From assembly GCA_900073065.1 (NCBI GenBank), contig FJOG01000015.1, positions 422,436 to 486,435 on the forward strand: a DNA stretch of 64,000 nt, in the 5' to 3' direction. How positions within the stretch are numbered: the stretch's first letter is position 1; each line of letters opens with the position of its first letter. The stretch is from Phialocephala subalpina (Eukaryota; Ascomycota; Leotiomycetes; Helotiales; Mollisiaceae). Position numbers and translations under genes: made by a program. The notes under the pieces are model-generated. The model saw nothing but the letters and a program-made list of their open reading frames with translations. It did no database searches and was not told the origin of the DNA. This document shows, in pieces, positions 52,613 to 64,000 of this stretch.

Positions 52613-52713
52613 GCACGCTTCGGCTAAATCCAACCACCACACTTTGACGATTTTTGAAAATAGGCCTCGCGAACTTCTTGAGAATCTTCAAACACACACG
52701 ACAAACCGCCAAC

Positions 52714-53504
52714 ATGCCTCCAAAGAAAGTCGCACGTCCCGCCCAGGAGAATATCTCCCTCGGTCCTCAAGTCAGAGATGGGTACGTACGCAATTCGGAT
52801 TTTGGCAGAGGAGGTGTTGAAGATAGGAAAACCACCTCGTCCCTCCGAACTCGAAAATATACTCTCCTCGAGCAGAACATGCAAAAATGCTAATACGATG
52901 CGCTTCCAGTGAGCTTGTCTTTGGCGTTGCCAGAATCTTCGCCTCATTCAACGATACCTTCGTCCACGGTAAGTCAAATTATGCCCTTGAAAATACGTCC
53001 AGGAAACACTGCTAACCCATTGCACAGTTACTGATCTCTCGTACGTTTACCCTTGAAAACACACACCTTTGAACATACAGAAAAATTGAAAGTGGAATGG
53101 TTCACAGGCTGACTTTCTGGGTGATTCCAGTGGCCGCGAAACCATCACTCGTGTCACCGGAGGAATGAAGGTCAAGGCAGACCGTGACGAATCTTCCCCA
53201 TACGCCGCCATGTTGGCTGCCCAAGACGTCGCTACCCGATGCAAGGAACTCGGCATCAACGCTCTCCACATCAAGATCCGCGCCACCGGAGGTACCTATT
53301 CCCCTTCCCCCTCCAACCTTCCACCTGCGACCTCTGCTAACACACTCTTCAGGTAACGGCACCAAGACCCCAGGACCAGGAGCCCAATCCGCTCTCCGCG
53401 CTCTCGCCCGTTCCGGCATGAAGATTGGTAGAATCGAGGACGTTACCCCAACCCCATCCGATTCTACTCGTCGCAAGGGAGGTCGCCGTGGTCGTCGTCT
53501 TTAG
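52714..53504 (+). CDS. RPS14: 40S ribosomal protein S14 (uS11)
   Basis: A small-subunit platform protein. Exons 52714-52781, 52910-52968, 53028-53040, 53131-53291 and 53353-53504 give 453 nt, or 150 residues, the family length. Text: [60 protein letters not shown], and the basic end [13 protein letters not shown]. The third exon is a 13-nt microexon coding for the VTDL part. The gene is intact and divergent from TYR1. Confidence 0.97.
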
Positions 53505-54355
53505 ATTATTGGCTGCGCATACACATACTTCTCTGGTCTGGATGGACTTGGTTTTCACTGTGGAGATGACAAACACGAGGGAGGACGGCATTATTTGCCT
53601 GGCCCCCAATTGCTCTTACTTGTCATATGGTCGCTATTAGCGCAGCAGTAGAAAATTCATGATCCTCGGATTCTCAAGCAAAGCAGGTTCTTGATTTTTG
53701 ATGTGATTTGATGTTATTGCCCGTTGATATGCACCAGTCTAGAGGCAAAGAAGATGAAGAATCGGTATGGCCCTTCGTTACATCCATGAGAAATGTCCTC
53801 CTAGCATGTGCAATGGAAACCCCTCTTCATGGTGTCATAAGTACAACCTCCACTAGAATGAGAACGCCTTTTGCAGAATCTGCTTAAAGGCAAGGAAACG
53901 AAACGCCCCCAACACTGAAATGTTGGCAAGACAGAAATGGCCACCCGTCAACGCTTCTTCTGCCGAAATCATGACTACACTGACAAATATCCATCCCTTC
54001 AACGCATGCGATGCTCAAATCCTGAACACAGACAGAATATCCTTCGTTGTCCAACGCCATTGTATATGCATATAGCCTGAACACCTTCTAATGCAAACGC
54101 CCCACCCATGCTTCATCAATCATTATGCCCCGCTCATGTATGTCGTGATTCGTTGAAAACCAAATGAAATGCTCTTAAGTCGAAAGACGCTCAAAGTCGA
54201 GATAGAAGATCGAAGTTTACTACACTTGCCCCGGATTGACTAGAAGGAGCGAACTAGAACCACGCAACAGGTGATTTGCTCTTCTTGCGGGAGTGAAACT
54301 TCGGACCGCGACCTAAGAGTGGACCTAAGAGCACCCCAGAAGGTTAGAAACGCAA
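53505..54355. other. Intergenic, convergent RPS14 and AAR2 3' flanks
   Basis: No supported gene. Confidence 0.5.
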
Positions 54356-56468
54356 TCAAAAACGTATGAGATTTTTCTCTCGGCCGTCCTCGTCCAGCTC
54401 CACCATGGCTGGCGCCCACTCACCTCGTTCATCTTCTGCCTCGAAATCGGTGGTTTCCATGTCGACAAATTCGCCATCTTCGAGTTGGATTTTTCCGGAT
54501 CGAACATAATCTCCCCGTAGGTCCCATCCATTGCGAAACTTCCAGAGCCAGTTTTCGAATTCATCAAATGCCTTGCAAACCTCTTTTTGGTCGTCGTCCA
54601 ACGCCGTCTGCTTCATTACGAGTTCGTTGTATCGGGACTTGAATGAGATCAAAATAAGCCTAAGGTCCTTCTCGAAGTTGCTGTCATGGTCGAAGATGCT
54701 TCCGTCGATTCCGACATTATCGTACGTGAACTGTGCCTGCACGGCCTTGATGAATTTCGTAAAGAAGATTGGATCAGCCAAGGGGAGTTGAATTGCTTTG
54801 AAGACCATCTTAACAACATGAGCATAATGCTCCATGCATGCGACGTTGCCTAAGATCATTCCGGTAATATAGCAGAACTGCATTTCGCCAACAATCTCGT
54901 CCCCATCATGGTATGTGCATTTGTCGCGGATAACAGCTAGAATATGACCAGTGCTATCCATAGCTTGTTCGGTACGCTGGCGGCCAGTGACTTGTCGAGA
55001 GAAAGTTCTCAGGTCCTTTGGGAAGACAAAGGTAAAGACTTCATCCTTTCCATATGCGGTAGTGGAGTTTTCTCCACGGTCCGATTTGTAGTCATGGGTA
55101 GAAGAGACATGCCAGCCATTCCAGACATCCGTTCCGGTGATCTTTGACAGCATGTACCCTTTGATAGAAGAAGTCAATTCCTGCCAGATGTTTGGAAACT
55201 TGGCGAGAACCTCCGATCCACCACTTGGTCCGGCTGGCGCTGCACTGTAAGGATGAAGCTTGTCCACAATTTCTGAGATGCTAATCTTCTGAATGTAGAC
55301 TTCAGCAGCGCTCGTCTCACTATAATCTGGTCAGCATTGTAATAGAACAAGTTGAAGTTGGATGAATTCTGGTGTATCAGGGGTCAAAAAGCGGGTTCCA
55401 GCGCTAAGCAACCAATGAGGCAGTCGTGAACAATTTTTTTCAAAGAAGGATCGTAAAAAAAACAAGACACTCACTCGATCAGCATCTCATGATGTGCATC
55501 CCATCTCTTCACAATTCTTTGGCCATGTTCAGTACTTCCTTTGACCGAGCTGATGAGCCAGAAGCCAGTTCTTAAAGAGCCAGCAGAAGAGCCACCCCAT
55601 ACGAAGTGTGCTCCTGTTGGCACCTCTTTGATGCCTTCAAACATATTCTTCTGAGCAACGACAATGCTTCTAGCATCGTAGCCGATGATAGTGCCCACTG
55701 GAACATCTCGAACGATAATTATGTCTCCTGTGAGAAGAGCGTTGTGTGTCTCCATGTCTGGGATGAGCTTTGGCGCAATTTCGTGGACACGCAACGAGCC
55801 AAACCCGAGGTTGCCAATTGCCCGAATTGAGTCCACAGAGCGGGTAGACTTCACAGACCTTGATGAAGAGAGTGCTGCTGCCGTTGCTGCTCGAATTTCC
55901 TGCTCTCGTGGGTATGATAGTTCGTCTAGGTCGGGAAGAGGTCGGTGATAGCCAGCCAAGCGAAGGGTATTGACGCTGCTATTGCTCGCACCGGAACCAC
56001 CGCGAGGACGGCCAGATGCTGTTTGTTGTTCACCCTGTGGGATGGACGAGAGTGTAGCGCAAGACAATTGTGGACTAGCTGCATTCGAATTACCTCGAAT
56101 TCTTTGGGAAAGTGCAGCAACTTGGAACTCTAGAGCAGACGGGCTTCGATCGAATGCGACCTGATTCGGGAAGGAGGGGTTTGTGGGGAATGTCTGTGCT
56201 CGAGCTAGTGCTGCAGGAACGATCTGGGAGCATGGAAAGTCAGCAATTGCACAATAAAATGGTGCTGAAAGCCTTCTTTTGTTGGGCTCTTTCTGGAGCT
56301 CGCGCGATATCTTGTCTGAAGAGTATGGGAAACATGAGCGGGGTGGGATTGTCGTACCGGCGTTGCAACGAAGTCTGCATCATCTTGAATGGATGAGAAA
56401 CTCGTCTGCTTCTTGACAACTTTGATGCTCCGCGTATCTGGACGTACTGGTCTATCGTGCCCCGACAT
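54356..56468 (-). CDS. AAR2: U5 snRNP assembly factor Aar2
   Basis: It binds Prp8 during U5 snRNP maturation and is later replaced by Brr2. Exons 56468-56358, 56223-55475 and 55319-54356 give 1824 nt, or 607 residues. The N-terminal 175 residues are Ser/Arg-rich and look disordered, an extension relative to yeast Aar2. The Aar2 core follows: GDIIIVRDVPVGTIIGYDAR, FEGIKEVPTGAHFVWGGSSA, SLRTGFWLISS and VKRWDAHHEML in the beta-rich part, then SISEIVDKLHPYSA, WQELTSSIKGYMLSKITGTD, GEMQFCYITGMILGN and an acidic C terminus with WAPAMVELDEDG. It is divergent from the small gene at 57142 and intact. Confidence 0.9.
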
Positions 56469-57141
56469 CTTGGGTCTCCTTCACTTGTGTCGTGTCAAGG
56501 ATTCGTGATACTTTCCGCCTCCATCTCGAGCTCCGATCTAGAAAATTAATTATACTGCCATCAACAAAGGCAAATACGGCTAGCGTTGGAATAGGTCTAG
56601 GGCGGTGACGATAACGGCAACGATAAGATGAATACGGGATACGAGGACTTCCTCTTCTCTCTGGCTCTCGTCTTGCGTGCTAGTTCCTAGACCGCAATCG
56701 CGACTTCTAACAGCGAAAAGCCCCAAACTATATGATTCTCTCACAAAGAGTGAGATTTGTCCAAATGCGACTGCTCAGTACAAGAAAAAGTCATTGATAT
56801 TCCCTCCGACTCTTAGCCACCTGGACAGACCTGACCATGCTCTGCAATGTCCCAAACGACAAGGAGCACAAGTTGAAATGCCTTGATACATCCAGAGTTC
56901 ATGTGTTTCACCAAGAGGGTTCTTTTTGTCGAATACCTTTTCTAGGGATGACTTCTCAAGAACCAACTCTTCCTCGAGATTCATATTCTATTCGTCCTAT
57001 TGTATTTAGTGGCTCAGCCACACCAACTTGAGGCTGAGATTTACCCCACATTCCAAGCAAGCGTCAAAGCTTGCCTTCAGCGATCCCGACTTCGCCTTCT
57101 GCGTCTGGATTGTCAAGGAGCGCAACAACTTTGACGATCCG

Positions 57142-57708
57142 ATGGCCACAGACATGGCAGAGGGACAACAGCAGACGTCACAGATGCCTGCTGGTGGAAG
57201 TGCTGCTGATCAACAACCCGGTTCAGATCAAGCAGCGGAAGAAGTCTGGGATGAAGAGAGGCTCGAGAAGGCCATGAAAACACTCAAAGAGATGCACATT
57301 CAGGTCAGCAGATCATTTGAAGCTCTGAGATTCCGTGAGAGGCAATTACTGATGTCTCCTTTTAGTTACGCGAGCTTCGAACGACAATTCCCCGACTCAT
57401 AGCACCTCTGGCTACTAAGCAACCATCACGTATGCACAACACCCACTGGGCCTCCCTAAATAAGCCTATGACCAGGCAGTGATTTCCTATACCTTCACTA
57501 ACTATATATAGCCGAGGCATTATTCCGCGACTTCTCGAAGGCTGCTAGTATGGCGAATCAGGATGTACAGGCATTCCGCAAAGTGATGGTTGAACAAGAA
57601 GGCCTCCAGGTCCTCGGGCAAGCCAGGAAGAGTCGTGCAGAAAGACCAAAGGGTATCAAGTCTTGGAAAGTCTGCAACCATCCGGACTGGCTTACCAGAG
57701 ATACTTGA
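57142..57708 (+). CDS. Small conserved fungal protein, 140 residues, function unknown
   Basis: Exons 57142-57303, 57366-57429 and 57512-57708 give 423 nt. The N terminus is Gln/Ala-rich (MATDMAEGQQQTSQMPAGGS). The conserved part reads EERLEKAMKTLKEMHIQLRE, LRTTIPRLIAPLATKQPS, EALFRDFSKAASMANQDVQ and ARKSRAERPKGIKSW, ending HPDWLTRDT. It is helical and basic toward the end. I recognise the pattern as widespread in ascomycetes but cannot attach a function; the helical LRELRTTIPR segment is of the kind seen in small subunits of transcription complexes, which is only a guess. The start was chosen at the ATG that begins the Gln-rich part. Confidence 0.75.
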
Positions 57709-58367
57709 AAGGAGAGCCAATTCGAGTCAGCATTGGGGATTCGGCGTATCTGGGATCTACTGGGGAATATCCAGCCAAGCTTCGTTTTGCATCATCAGCC
57801 AGGAGTTTAGAACATCTGTTTCATATGCGATGAGTTCATCTAGGGTCCATTGAAAGAGCGACATTCGGTTACTAAGGCTGGGTAGGCGTTTTCGGGCTAG
57901 TAGAGACACAGTAATGGGAAGATACCCAGGGTTGACTCAGATCATTTATAGCGACGAGTTTAGTAGTACTCTCAAGGCAGAGCTTCTATCATTGAGCTCC
58001 CACGATCTTGGGGTTGGTGTTGCATATTTGTTGGTTAGTTGTGGGTCGTGACTCCAACGATTTTCAGCGGTGACCAAATGAGTCACCTCCTTTGTACGGC
58101 GCGGTAAATTGAACCATTAGATCCCGAATACTGCATTAAAATACTAGTCGTAATTGTTGCTCATCATATAAAGCCCCTCGCCGGTTCTGCCTTGGAGTTG
58201 AGTCGAAAGCCCTAAAATTTATGAACCACCAGAACGGTTCGCTTAATTGCCCCTCCAAAAAAAGCGCCGCCGCGATCAATATTGAAAAATCCATCGACAA
58301 CCCCACAAACACGTCTGCGAAATCGCAACGAGTGCCACTCTCGATTAATCGCATTCGATCCGTCAAG
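57709..58367. other. Intergenic, NIP1 promoter
   Basis: No gene seen; it holds the leader and promoter of NIP1. Confidence 0.45.
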
Positions 58368-61070
58368 ATGTCTCGATTCTTCCGCGGCGCAAACGACAGT
58401 TCGAGCGACAGCAGCTCCTCCGACGAGGAAGAGCTCTACTCTGACGAGGAGGAGGAAGAAGTCAAGGCCGCCTCCGACGAAGAAGATTCCGATGAAGAAG
58501 AGGACGACGATGATGACGACTCCTCCAGCGAAGACGAAGATGGTAACAAGAAAACTGGTATCAACAAGTTCTTGAAGGGGGGAGACTCAGAGAGTGAGGA
58601 AAGCAGCGATGAGGACCGAGCGAAGGTCGTGAAGTCCGCCAAGGACAAACGATTAGAAGAATTGGAGGGCACTGTCAAGGCTATCGAAAATGGAGAGAAG
58701 ATTAATGATTGGGGTGTCATTTCAAACGGTATGTCATTTTAAGACCATCAGATGGAATTTGGCTGATATGTTCTGCGCAGAATATGACAAGCTCAATCGA
58801 CAGGTGGTGAAGCTGGTCCAGGCTGGCAACACCCCTAAATTGTATATCAGAGCCGTGGCAGAGTTGGAGGACTTCATGAATGAGACGATTGCGAAGCAGA
58901 AGGTGTCTACCAAGAAGATGAATGCTACGAATGCCCGTGGCCTCATAACAGTCAAGCAACGCATCAAGAAGAACAATAAGGATTACCAGAAGGATATCGA
59001 TGCGTACAGGGCAGATAAGGATGCATTCATGGAATCAGAGGAGGAGGAAGAGCTTGCTCCAAAGCCCAAGAAGGTCAAGCCAATTTCAGGGGTTCCTCAA
59101 CTTGCTATTGACGACGACGATGAAGGATTCTCGACCGTTGGCAAGGGTGGACGAACACTGCAATTTACACCAGAGAGTATCCTGAAGCATCTCCGAACAA
59201 TCATGGAGTCTCGCGGTAAGAAGAACACCGACCGGACAGAGCAGATCAAGATTATGGAGAAGCTCCACGAGGTTGCCACAACACCATACCAACGTGTCCG
59301 GGTTCTCTTGACTCTCATCTCTACCAGATTCGACCTGAGTACCGGTGTCCAAACCTTCATGTCCCAGGATCAATGGAAAGCAGCTGAGAAGGAATTCGCC
59401 AACCTCCTTGAAGTTTTGGAGTCGAACCGAGAACTGGTAGTTGTCGAGAACGCGGAAGAGTGGGAGGATGATGACAAGCAGCCAACGATCACTCCAGGCG
59501 AGAAGTTCAAGATCCCAGGAAGTGTAGTCTCATATGTCGAAAGACTTGACGATGAGCTCACTAGATCGCTCCAGCACATTGATCCTCACACTGCTGAGTA
59601 CATCGATCGCTTGTCTGACGAGGGAGCTCTGTACAACAACATTGTCCGAACTCTGTTGTATATTGAGAGCCTGAAGAAAGATACGAAACTGGAAATCCCT
59701 CAGGAAGGCCTCAACCGAATCGTCATGAGAAGACTGGAGCATGTCTACTTCAAGGTTTGTCTGCTGTTTTCTCATATAATTAATCCTGCTAACGATACTC
59801 TAAGCCTGCTGCTGTTGTCAAGATCCTTGAGGAGAACTGCTGGAAGGCAATCCCTACCTCTCTCAACTCCTCCATCACCCCTCGCGATAAGGTCACAGAC
59901 GCCACAGAATTGGTCAACGTCCTTTGCACATATCTCTTCATTAACAGTGATGGTATTATCCGTGCCCGAGCCATGCTTTGCCAGATCTACTTCCTCGCCT
60001 TACACGACAACTACTACAAGGCCCGCGACATGATGCTTATGTCACATTTGCAAGAGACCATCAACGCCTTCGATGTGCACAGCCAAATTCTGTTCAATAG
60101 AACTCTTGTTCAAGTTGGTCTTTGCGCTTTCCGAGCCGGTCTTGTCTATGAGGCCCAGACTACTCTTCAAGAGATATGTGGAAGTGGACGTCAAAAGGAG
60201 TTGCTCGCTCAAGGTGTTATGATCCAGCGATACAACCAAGTCTCGCCAGAACAAGAACGACTTGAACGACAACGCCAGCTCCCCTTCCACATGCACATCA
60301 ACCTCGAGCTTCTGGAATGCGTGTACCTTACCTGCAGCATGCTGCTAGAGATTCCTCTCCTTGCCCAGACCGGTTCATCGCCTGATATCAAGAAGCGAGT
60401 CATCAGCAAGACATACCGAAGAATGCTCGAGTACCACGAGCGCCAAATATTCACCGGACCCCCAGAGAATACCAGAGATCATGTCATGCAAGCCTCAAAG
60501 GCATTGGCGGCTGGCGAGTGGAAGAAAGCTACCGAGTTCATCCACTCGATCAAAATCTGGGAACTCATGGCAAAGCCAGAATCCATCAAGGCGATGCTCT
60601 CGGAACAAATTCAAGAAGAAGGTCTCCGAACATATCTCTTCACCTACGCCCCTTACTATGACACCCTCTCCGTCGCAACTCTCTCATCCATGTTCGAGCT
60701 CAGTGAACGCAAGGTCGCCGCTATCGTCAGCAAGATGATCAGCCACGAAGAGCTCGCCGCCGCACTCGACCAAGTCAACTCCTCCATCATCTTCAGAAAG
60801 GGCGTCGAGTTGAGCAGACTGCAGAGTTTGGCCCTGACTCTCTCCGACAAAGCAAGCGGTCTCATCGAGAGCAACGAGCGAACCCTGGAGACGAGAACAC
60901 AAGGCACAGCCAATGCATTCGAGCGACAAGGCGGCAGAGGAGGACGTGGTGGTAACAGAGGAGGTCAGCGTGGTGGTAGAGGTGGTGGACGTGGTGGCTC
61001 TAGTGCGCCGAGACAGGAGGGTGGTACTCGGTTTACTGGTGGTGCGTTGGGTGCTGCAGTTCGAGCTTAG
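58368..61070 (+). CDS. NIP1: Translation initiation factor eIF3 subunit c (Nip1)
   Basis: A core eIF3 subunit that contacts eIF1 and eIF5 in the scanning pre-initiation complex. Exons 58368-58728, 58781-59754 and 59805-61070 give 2601 nt, or 866 residues (family 810-910). It starts [20 protein letters not shown] and continues with a long acidic stretch to about residue 85. Then come [80 protein letters not shown], and the PCI domain with [19 protein letters not shown]. The C terminus is an RGG tail ([16 protein letters not shown]) ending [12 protein letters not shown]. The gene is intact. Confidence 0.97.
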
Positions 61071-61145
61071 ATTGTTGATTGTTGATTTTATGCATTGGGA
61101 AGGGTTGTATTGGGCTTTGAATGCTCTTTAGGCGTTCTTTAGAGC

Positions 61146-61733
61146 TTACGAAAAGCCGCCCTCTTTGCGTTTATGAATGATAAATTTACATACGAAGCAT
61201 GGAGTTAGCTGCGATATTGAATGTGCCCTTTCATTAGTCGATACTTTAGATGCAAGTGCGTCTCGATTAGAAACATGTATCACTGACTTCCCCTCCCACT
61301 TCCTCAATGTATACGTAGCAGTAAACTGCTCCACAATCTCCCCATCTTCCTTCAATCCCTTACACCCACAACTAGCCAATAACAGTCCCTTTCCCCATCA
61401 TCCCCAAGCACCGATAATCTTTATTTGCCCAGCCCATTCAGAATGATCAAATCCGTCCTGGCGCAACCTCTCCATAGCGCTGGAGAGAAAGCTTAATATG
61501 TCTTGACGGGTGGGGAGGACGAGAACGCCTTGAGAAGAGATAGCGACGCATGGCTCGTGATAATACGAGGCGGCGGAGAAGTCGCGGGGGTTGAAGGCAG
61601 AGAGGTGGGTGTCGAGTTGGGTTGAGATTTGTTGGGAGAGGGAGTGCTGGGAGATGGTGGTAGAGAGTTTGGATTGGGTGATGGCGAATAACATGCTTGT
61701 TATTGAGATTGAGGGAGTTTGGTAATGTGACAT
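61146..61733 (-). pseudogene. SnoaL-like small protein gene with an in-frame TGA
   Basis: From the ATG at 61733 the frame reads FNPRDFSAASYYHEPCVAIS, PTRQDILSFLSSAMERLRQD and HSEWAGQIKIIGAWG, then a TGA at 61400-61398. The same frame goes on as GKGLLLASCGCKGLKEDGE and EQFTATYTLRKWEGKSVIHV. Together they make one NTF2/SnoaL-like fold of about 130 residues. Shifting one base around the TGA also reads LGDDG, so a compensating pair of indels is equally possible. No intron of usable length spans the break, and the base after TGA is not the CTA context known for efficient fungal readthrough. It is convergent with NIP1. Function unknown. Confidence 0.6.
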
Positions 61734-62482
61734 CAGGAACCGTAAGTCAAAGAGGATGTTTTCGAAAGGAGCTCAAGATGCTACTAGTTCCCCCCCCCAT
61801 TGTGGAGTAAATGCTGACTGCTGCTCTAGTCCCAGCTACGTTAAGGATCGATGACCATCTTCCGAGGCTTCCACGGTTTCAACAGCATGCGAAGTTGTGA
61901 AGGAAATCGAAGGAAGTCTCACTAGGGTCTAAATTGTGAAAAAACTGCACCATCTCCAAAAGACACATCTCGCGGACATGGTGCGGAGCCGGAATGATGA
62001 ATTGACTTGATCAGATTTACGGGAACGAGAGATTAGGGTGAAGGGAAGCATGGCTTGTATGAATCGATTTGCACGTTACTTGATGTATGGAGACGAGAGC
62101 GTGGTGTGCAAGAGAGTCCAGAGCCAAGTCGCAGTAAGAGTGTTCCTCTCAAAAAGCACCCCGATGTTGAATTCGGAAAATGCACTCAAAAGAACCCAAT
62201 TTGAAGGTTGAATTTTGATTTACGTTGAAGAGGCAGGAGAGGAGCGGGGTAGTGAATTTCCATGTTTTTGAGAAGGACCGTAGATGGGTGGCTCATTTGA
62301 TCGCTAAAGTATGTATTCCTGAGCTCAGTATGCCAGTGGTATGTGAAAAGAGAACCAGCATTTTCTGACTACTCTATTGAAATATCTCTTTATCTCCATA
62401 TATCCTTCCAAAGAGATAAACGGAGATGAAAATCAACCTCTTAACGAATAATCCGCTTCTATAAACCTCTTTGCCAAATATC
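61734..62482. other. Intergenic
   Basis: No supported gene. Confidence 0.45.
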
Positions 62483-64000
62483 CTATTTTAACCAGAGTAT
62501 TTTATAGCTTGTCCAGAAAGACCTAGCTGTGTATAAGACAGTCGCCGCCAACATCATCTCCAGATATATATTATCAAGTCCAAAGACGTAAGGAATACGT
62601 ATGAAGATAGGTATTCCAACCCCATAAAAGCCATCAGTCCAAAGACCGCCATTTACACAACATATGCATAGACTTGCTGCAATAAACAAGTCAACCCGTT
62701 TGTTACGAGAACTCCAAGTTTCAACTCCGAGAGCAATGACAATGAAAAAGAACATAGTAGGGAGTGGTATCATCAAGAGCCAACTTAGGTATGAAATTGT
62801 ACTTGCGAACAGATTATTTGCACCCAATACATTGCCAGTGTACATGACCATCAGTACTACGTGCTATATACCAACAATTGAAACCATACGACATCGCTAT
62901 AGAAATCTCGATCGAGCTCGGGGAGATGGTCAAGGTCTGGAGTATCTTGGTGCTCAAGAGACGTTGTCTGTATCCGTATGGGTGGGGTTGGATTGATGCT
63001 TGGAGCTCTGGAAGAAGATGCAGATGCTTCCTCGGGATTCTCATAGCTTTTATCTAACGCTTCATCCGTATCGGAACAGACATACGTTAGCGAAGAAATC
63101 ATGAAAATATTTCACGAACAGTCTGGCAACTAACCGGGATACCTTTATTCAACAATCGCCATAAGAGGATAGAGAAGCAGCACAACTGGCAATATCTGCC
63201 CAAATGCCCAGTCACTTTCACCACCATCGTTAGATTCTCGAACACTGACAAGGCGAATGGTGCCCCAGATGATTGATACCAAGAGCCAATAGACCTGAAT
63301 AGTTTTGAGTCAGTACCTATCATGAACGATCCTTTGCAAATATTTCACTTACTTCTGAAAACATAGAAGAGTACAAATCCGGCGCTATTCTCAGGGTTAG
63401 GAAGGCAGCTACGCCAGGCCGGTAAAATAAGGCTCTCTTCCAGTGATGCCGGTATGCGCGAACTCCAGGCCAAAGGTAACAACACAACAGCAGTCTTCGC
63501 CAAGCTAGGCTCAAGTATCCTCTTGTACGACCTATGAGCCCCACGGACAGTGATTTGTGCAATTTCAAGACTCTCGTTACAAAGCTTGAAACAAGAATCA
63601 AACGGATGGTATGGCCGATCCAGCTGATGGAGACTTCTCGTTTACAGGTAGTTTGAAGAAGCAGATGGCGTATGAGCTCGCAAAGTTTTGGTACTCTTCC
63701 GAATCTCCCCAGTTAAAGTTTGCTGTAGGCGCGATGGCTGTAATCAGCATGCATAGAAAAAGGAACATGGATATCAGTCGCCACGCACGCTCTCCAGGAT
63801 GGTTGTGGAGATAGTTTCGCAGGAATGTGAGAGCAGCAAGGTGTGTGATATTCAAGAACCAAGCAAGGTAGATTAGGACCTGCCAGTGGTAGGAAGAGAG
63901 CCCGCAACGCAGATTTGCATACCCACTAACGAGTATAGCAATACCGGTGACAATTTGCAAGTTCGTCATACTCAGCACACATTTGATGAACGCGCCTTCG
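62483..64000 (-). pseudogene. Multipass membrane protein of an expanded fungal family, frameshifted and cut by the window edge
   Basis: The frame is open at the right edge (EGAFIKCVLSM), so the start lies outside. Text TNLQIVTGIAILVSGYANLR, GLSSYHWQVLIYLAWFLNIT and HLAALTFLRNYLHNHPGERA is the conserved N-terminal core of a large uncharacterised integral-membrane family. The frame breaks near 63647 (FFKL to CKREVSISWIGHTIRLILVS), continues through FVTRVLKLHK and a good intron after LYSSMFSE to VYWLLVSIIWGTIRLV, meets a TAA after PLMAIVE, and breaks again near 62864 (DFYSDVVWFQLLVYS to HVVLMVMYTGNVLG). The last membrane segments end at 62483. Gaps of usable intron length do not explain the two frame breaks. 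Confidence 0.6.

Noticed and set aside
61398..61400. TGA recoded as selenocysteine
   Set aside because: Filamentous ascomycetes lack the selenocysteine machinery as far as is known, and the family has no selenoprotein members that I know of.

Overview
The window is nuclear DNA of a filamentous ascomycete (Pezizomycotina). Genes carry short GT..AG introns with CTAAC/CTGAC-type branch sites. The gene set is fungal: a Con7-type zinc-finger regulator, bifunctional Thi20, a secreted GH10 xylanase with a CBM1 module, F-box/LRR-like and STAND-type fragments, and filamentous-type Dbp2, Puf3 and Aar2. The style suggests Leotiomycetes, but this is an inference and no marker here settles the class. Exon structures below were read by hand from splice sites and protein frames; for every multi-exon gene called intact, the exon lengths sum to a multiple of three.

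Layout. 1-9 kb: 3' end of CSE1 (+), the intron-rich xylanase (+), a decayed F-box gene (-), a possible 89-residue ORF (-) and THI20 (+). 8.7-18.8 kb: about 10 kb with no convincing gene, lying upstream of con7 (18.8-21.0 kb, +). 21-28.5 kb: sparse DNA with a 140-bp tandem duplication and one small Fungal_N/HeLo-like protein gene. 28.5-31.5 kb: PUF3 (-). 31.5-36.4 kb: no gene seen. 36.4-37.0 kb: a single-pass membrane protein gene. 37.9-38.2 kb: a degenerate repeat block. 38.9-41.3 kb: DBP2 (-). 41.3-48.3 kb: accessory DNA with three tiny single-pass membrane ORFs in a row and the relic of a SesB-type esterase domain from a STAND (NLR-like) gene. 48.4-61.1 kb: a compact housekeeping block of SNF8 (-), RPS16 (+), TYR1 (-), RPS14 (+), AAR2 (-), a small conserved protein (+) and NIP1/eIF3c (+). 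61.1-64 kb: a broken SnoaL-like gene and a broken multipass membrane protein gene that runs off the right edge.

The housekeeping genes serve translation (RPS16, RPS14, NIP1), RNA metabolism (DBP2, PUF3, AAR2), nuclear transport (CSE1), ESCRT sorting (SNF8), and thiamine and tyrosine synthesis (THI20, TYR1). All read cleanly. Four accessory-family genes carry frameshifts or in-frame stops, so the decay looks biological rather than caused by assembly error.

The points most worth a second look are the xylanase, whose catalytic WDVVNE region is split over exons of 2, 19 and 6 nt; the DBP2 intron, which sits where the autoregulatory yeast DBP2 intron sits; the row of tiny membrane-peptide ORFs; and the esterase/Gly-Asn relic that resembles fungal NLR and amyloid-signalling modules.
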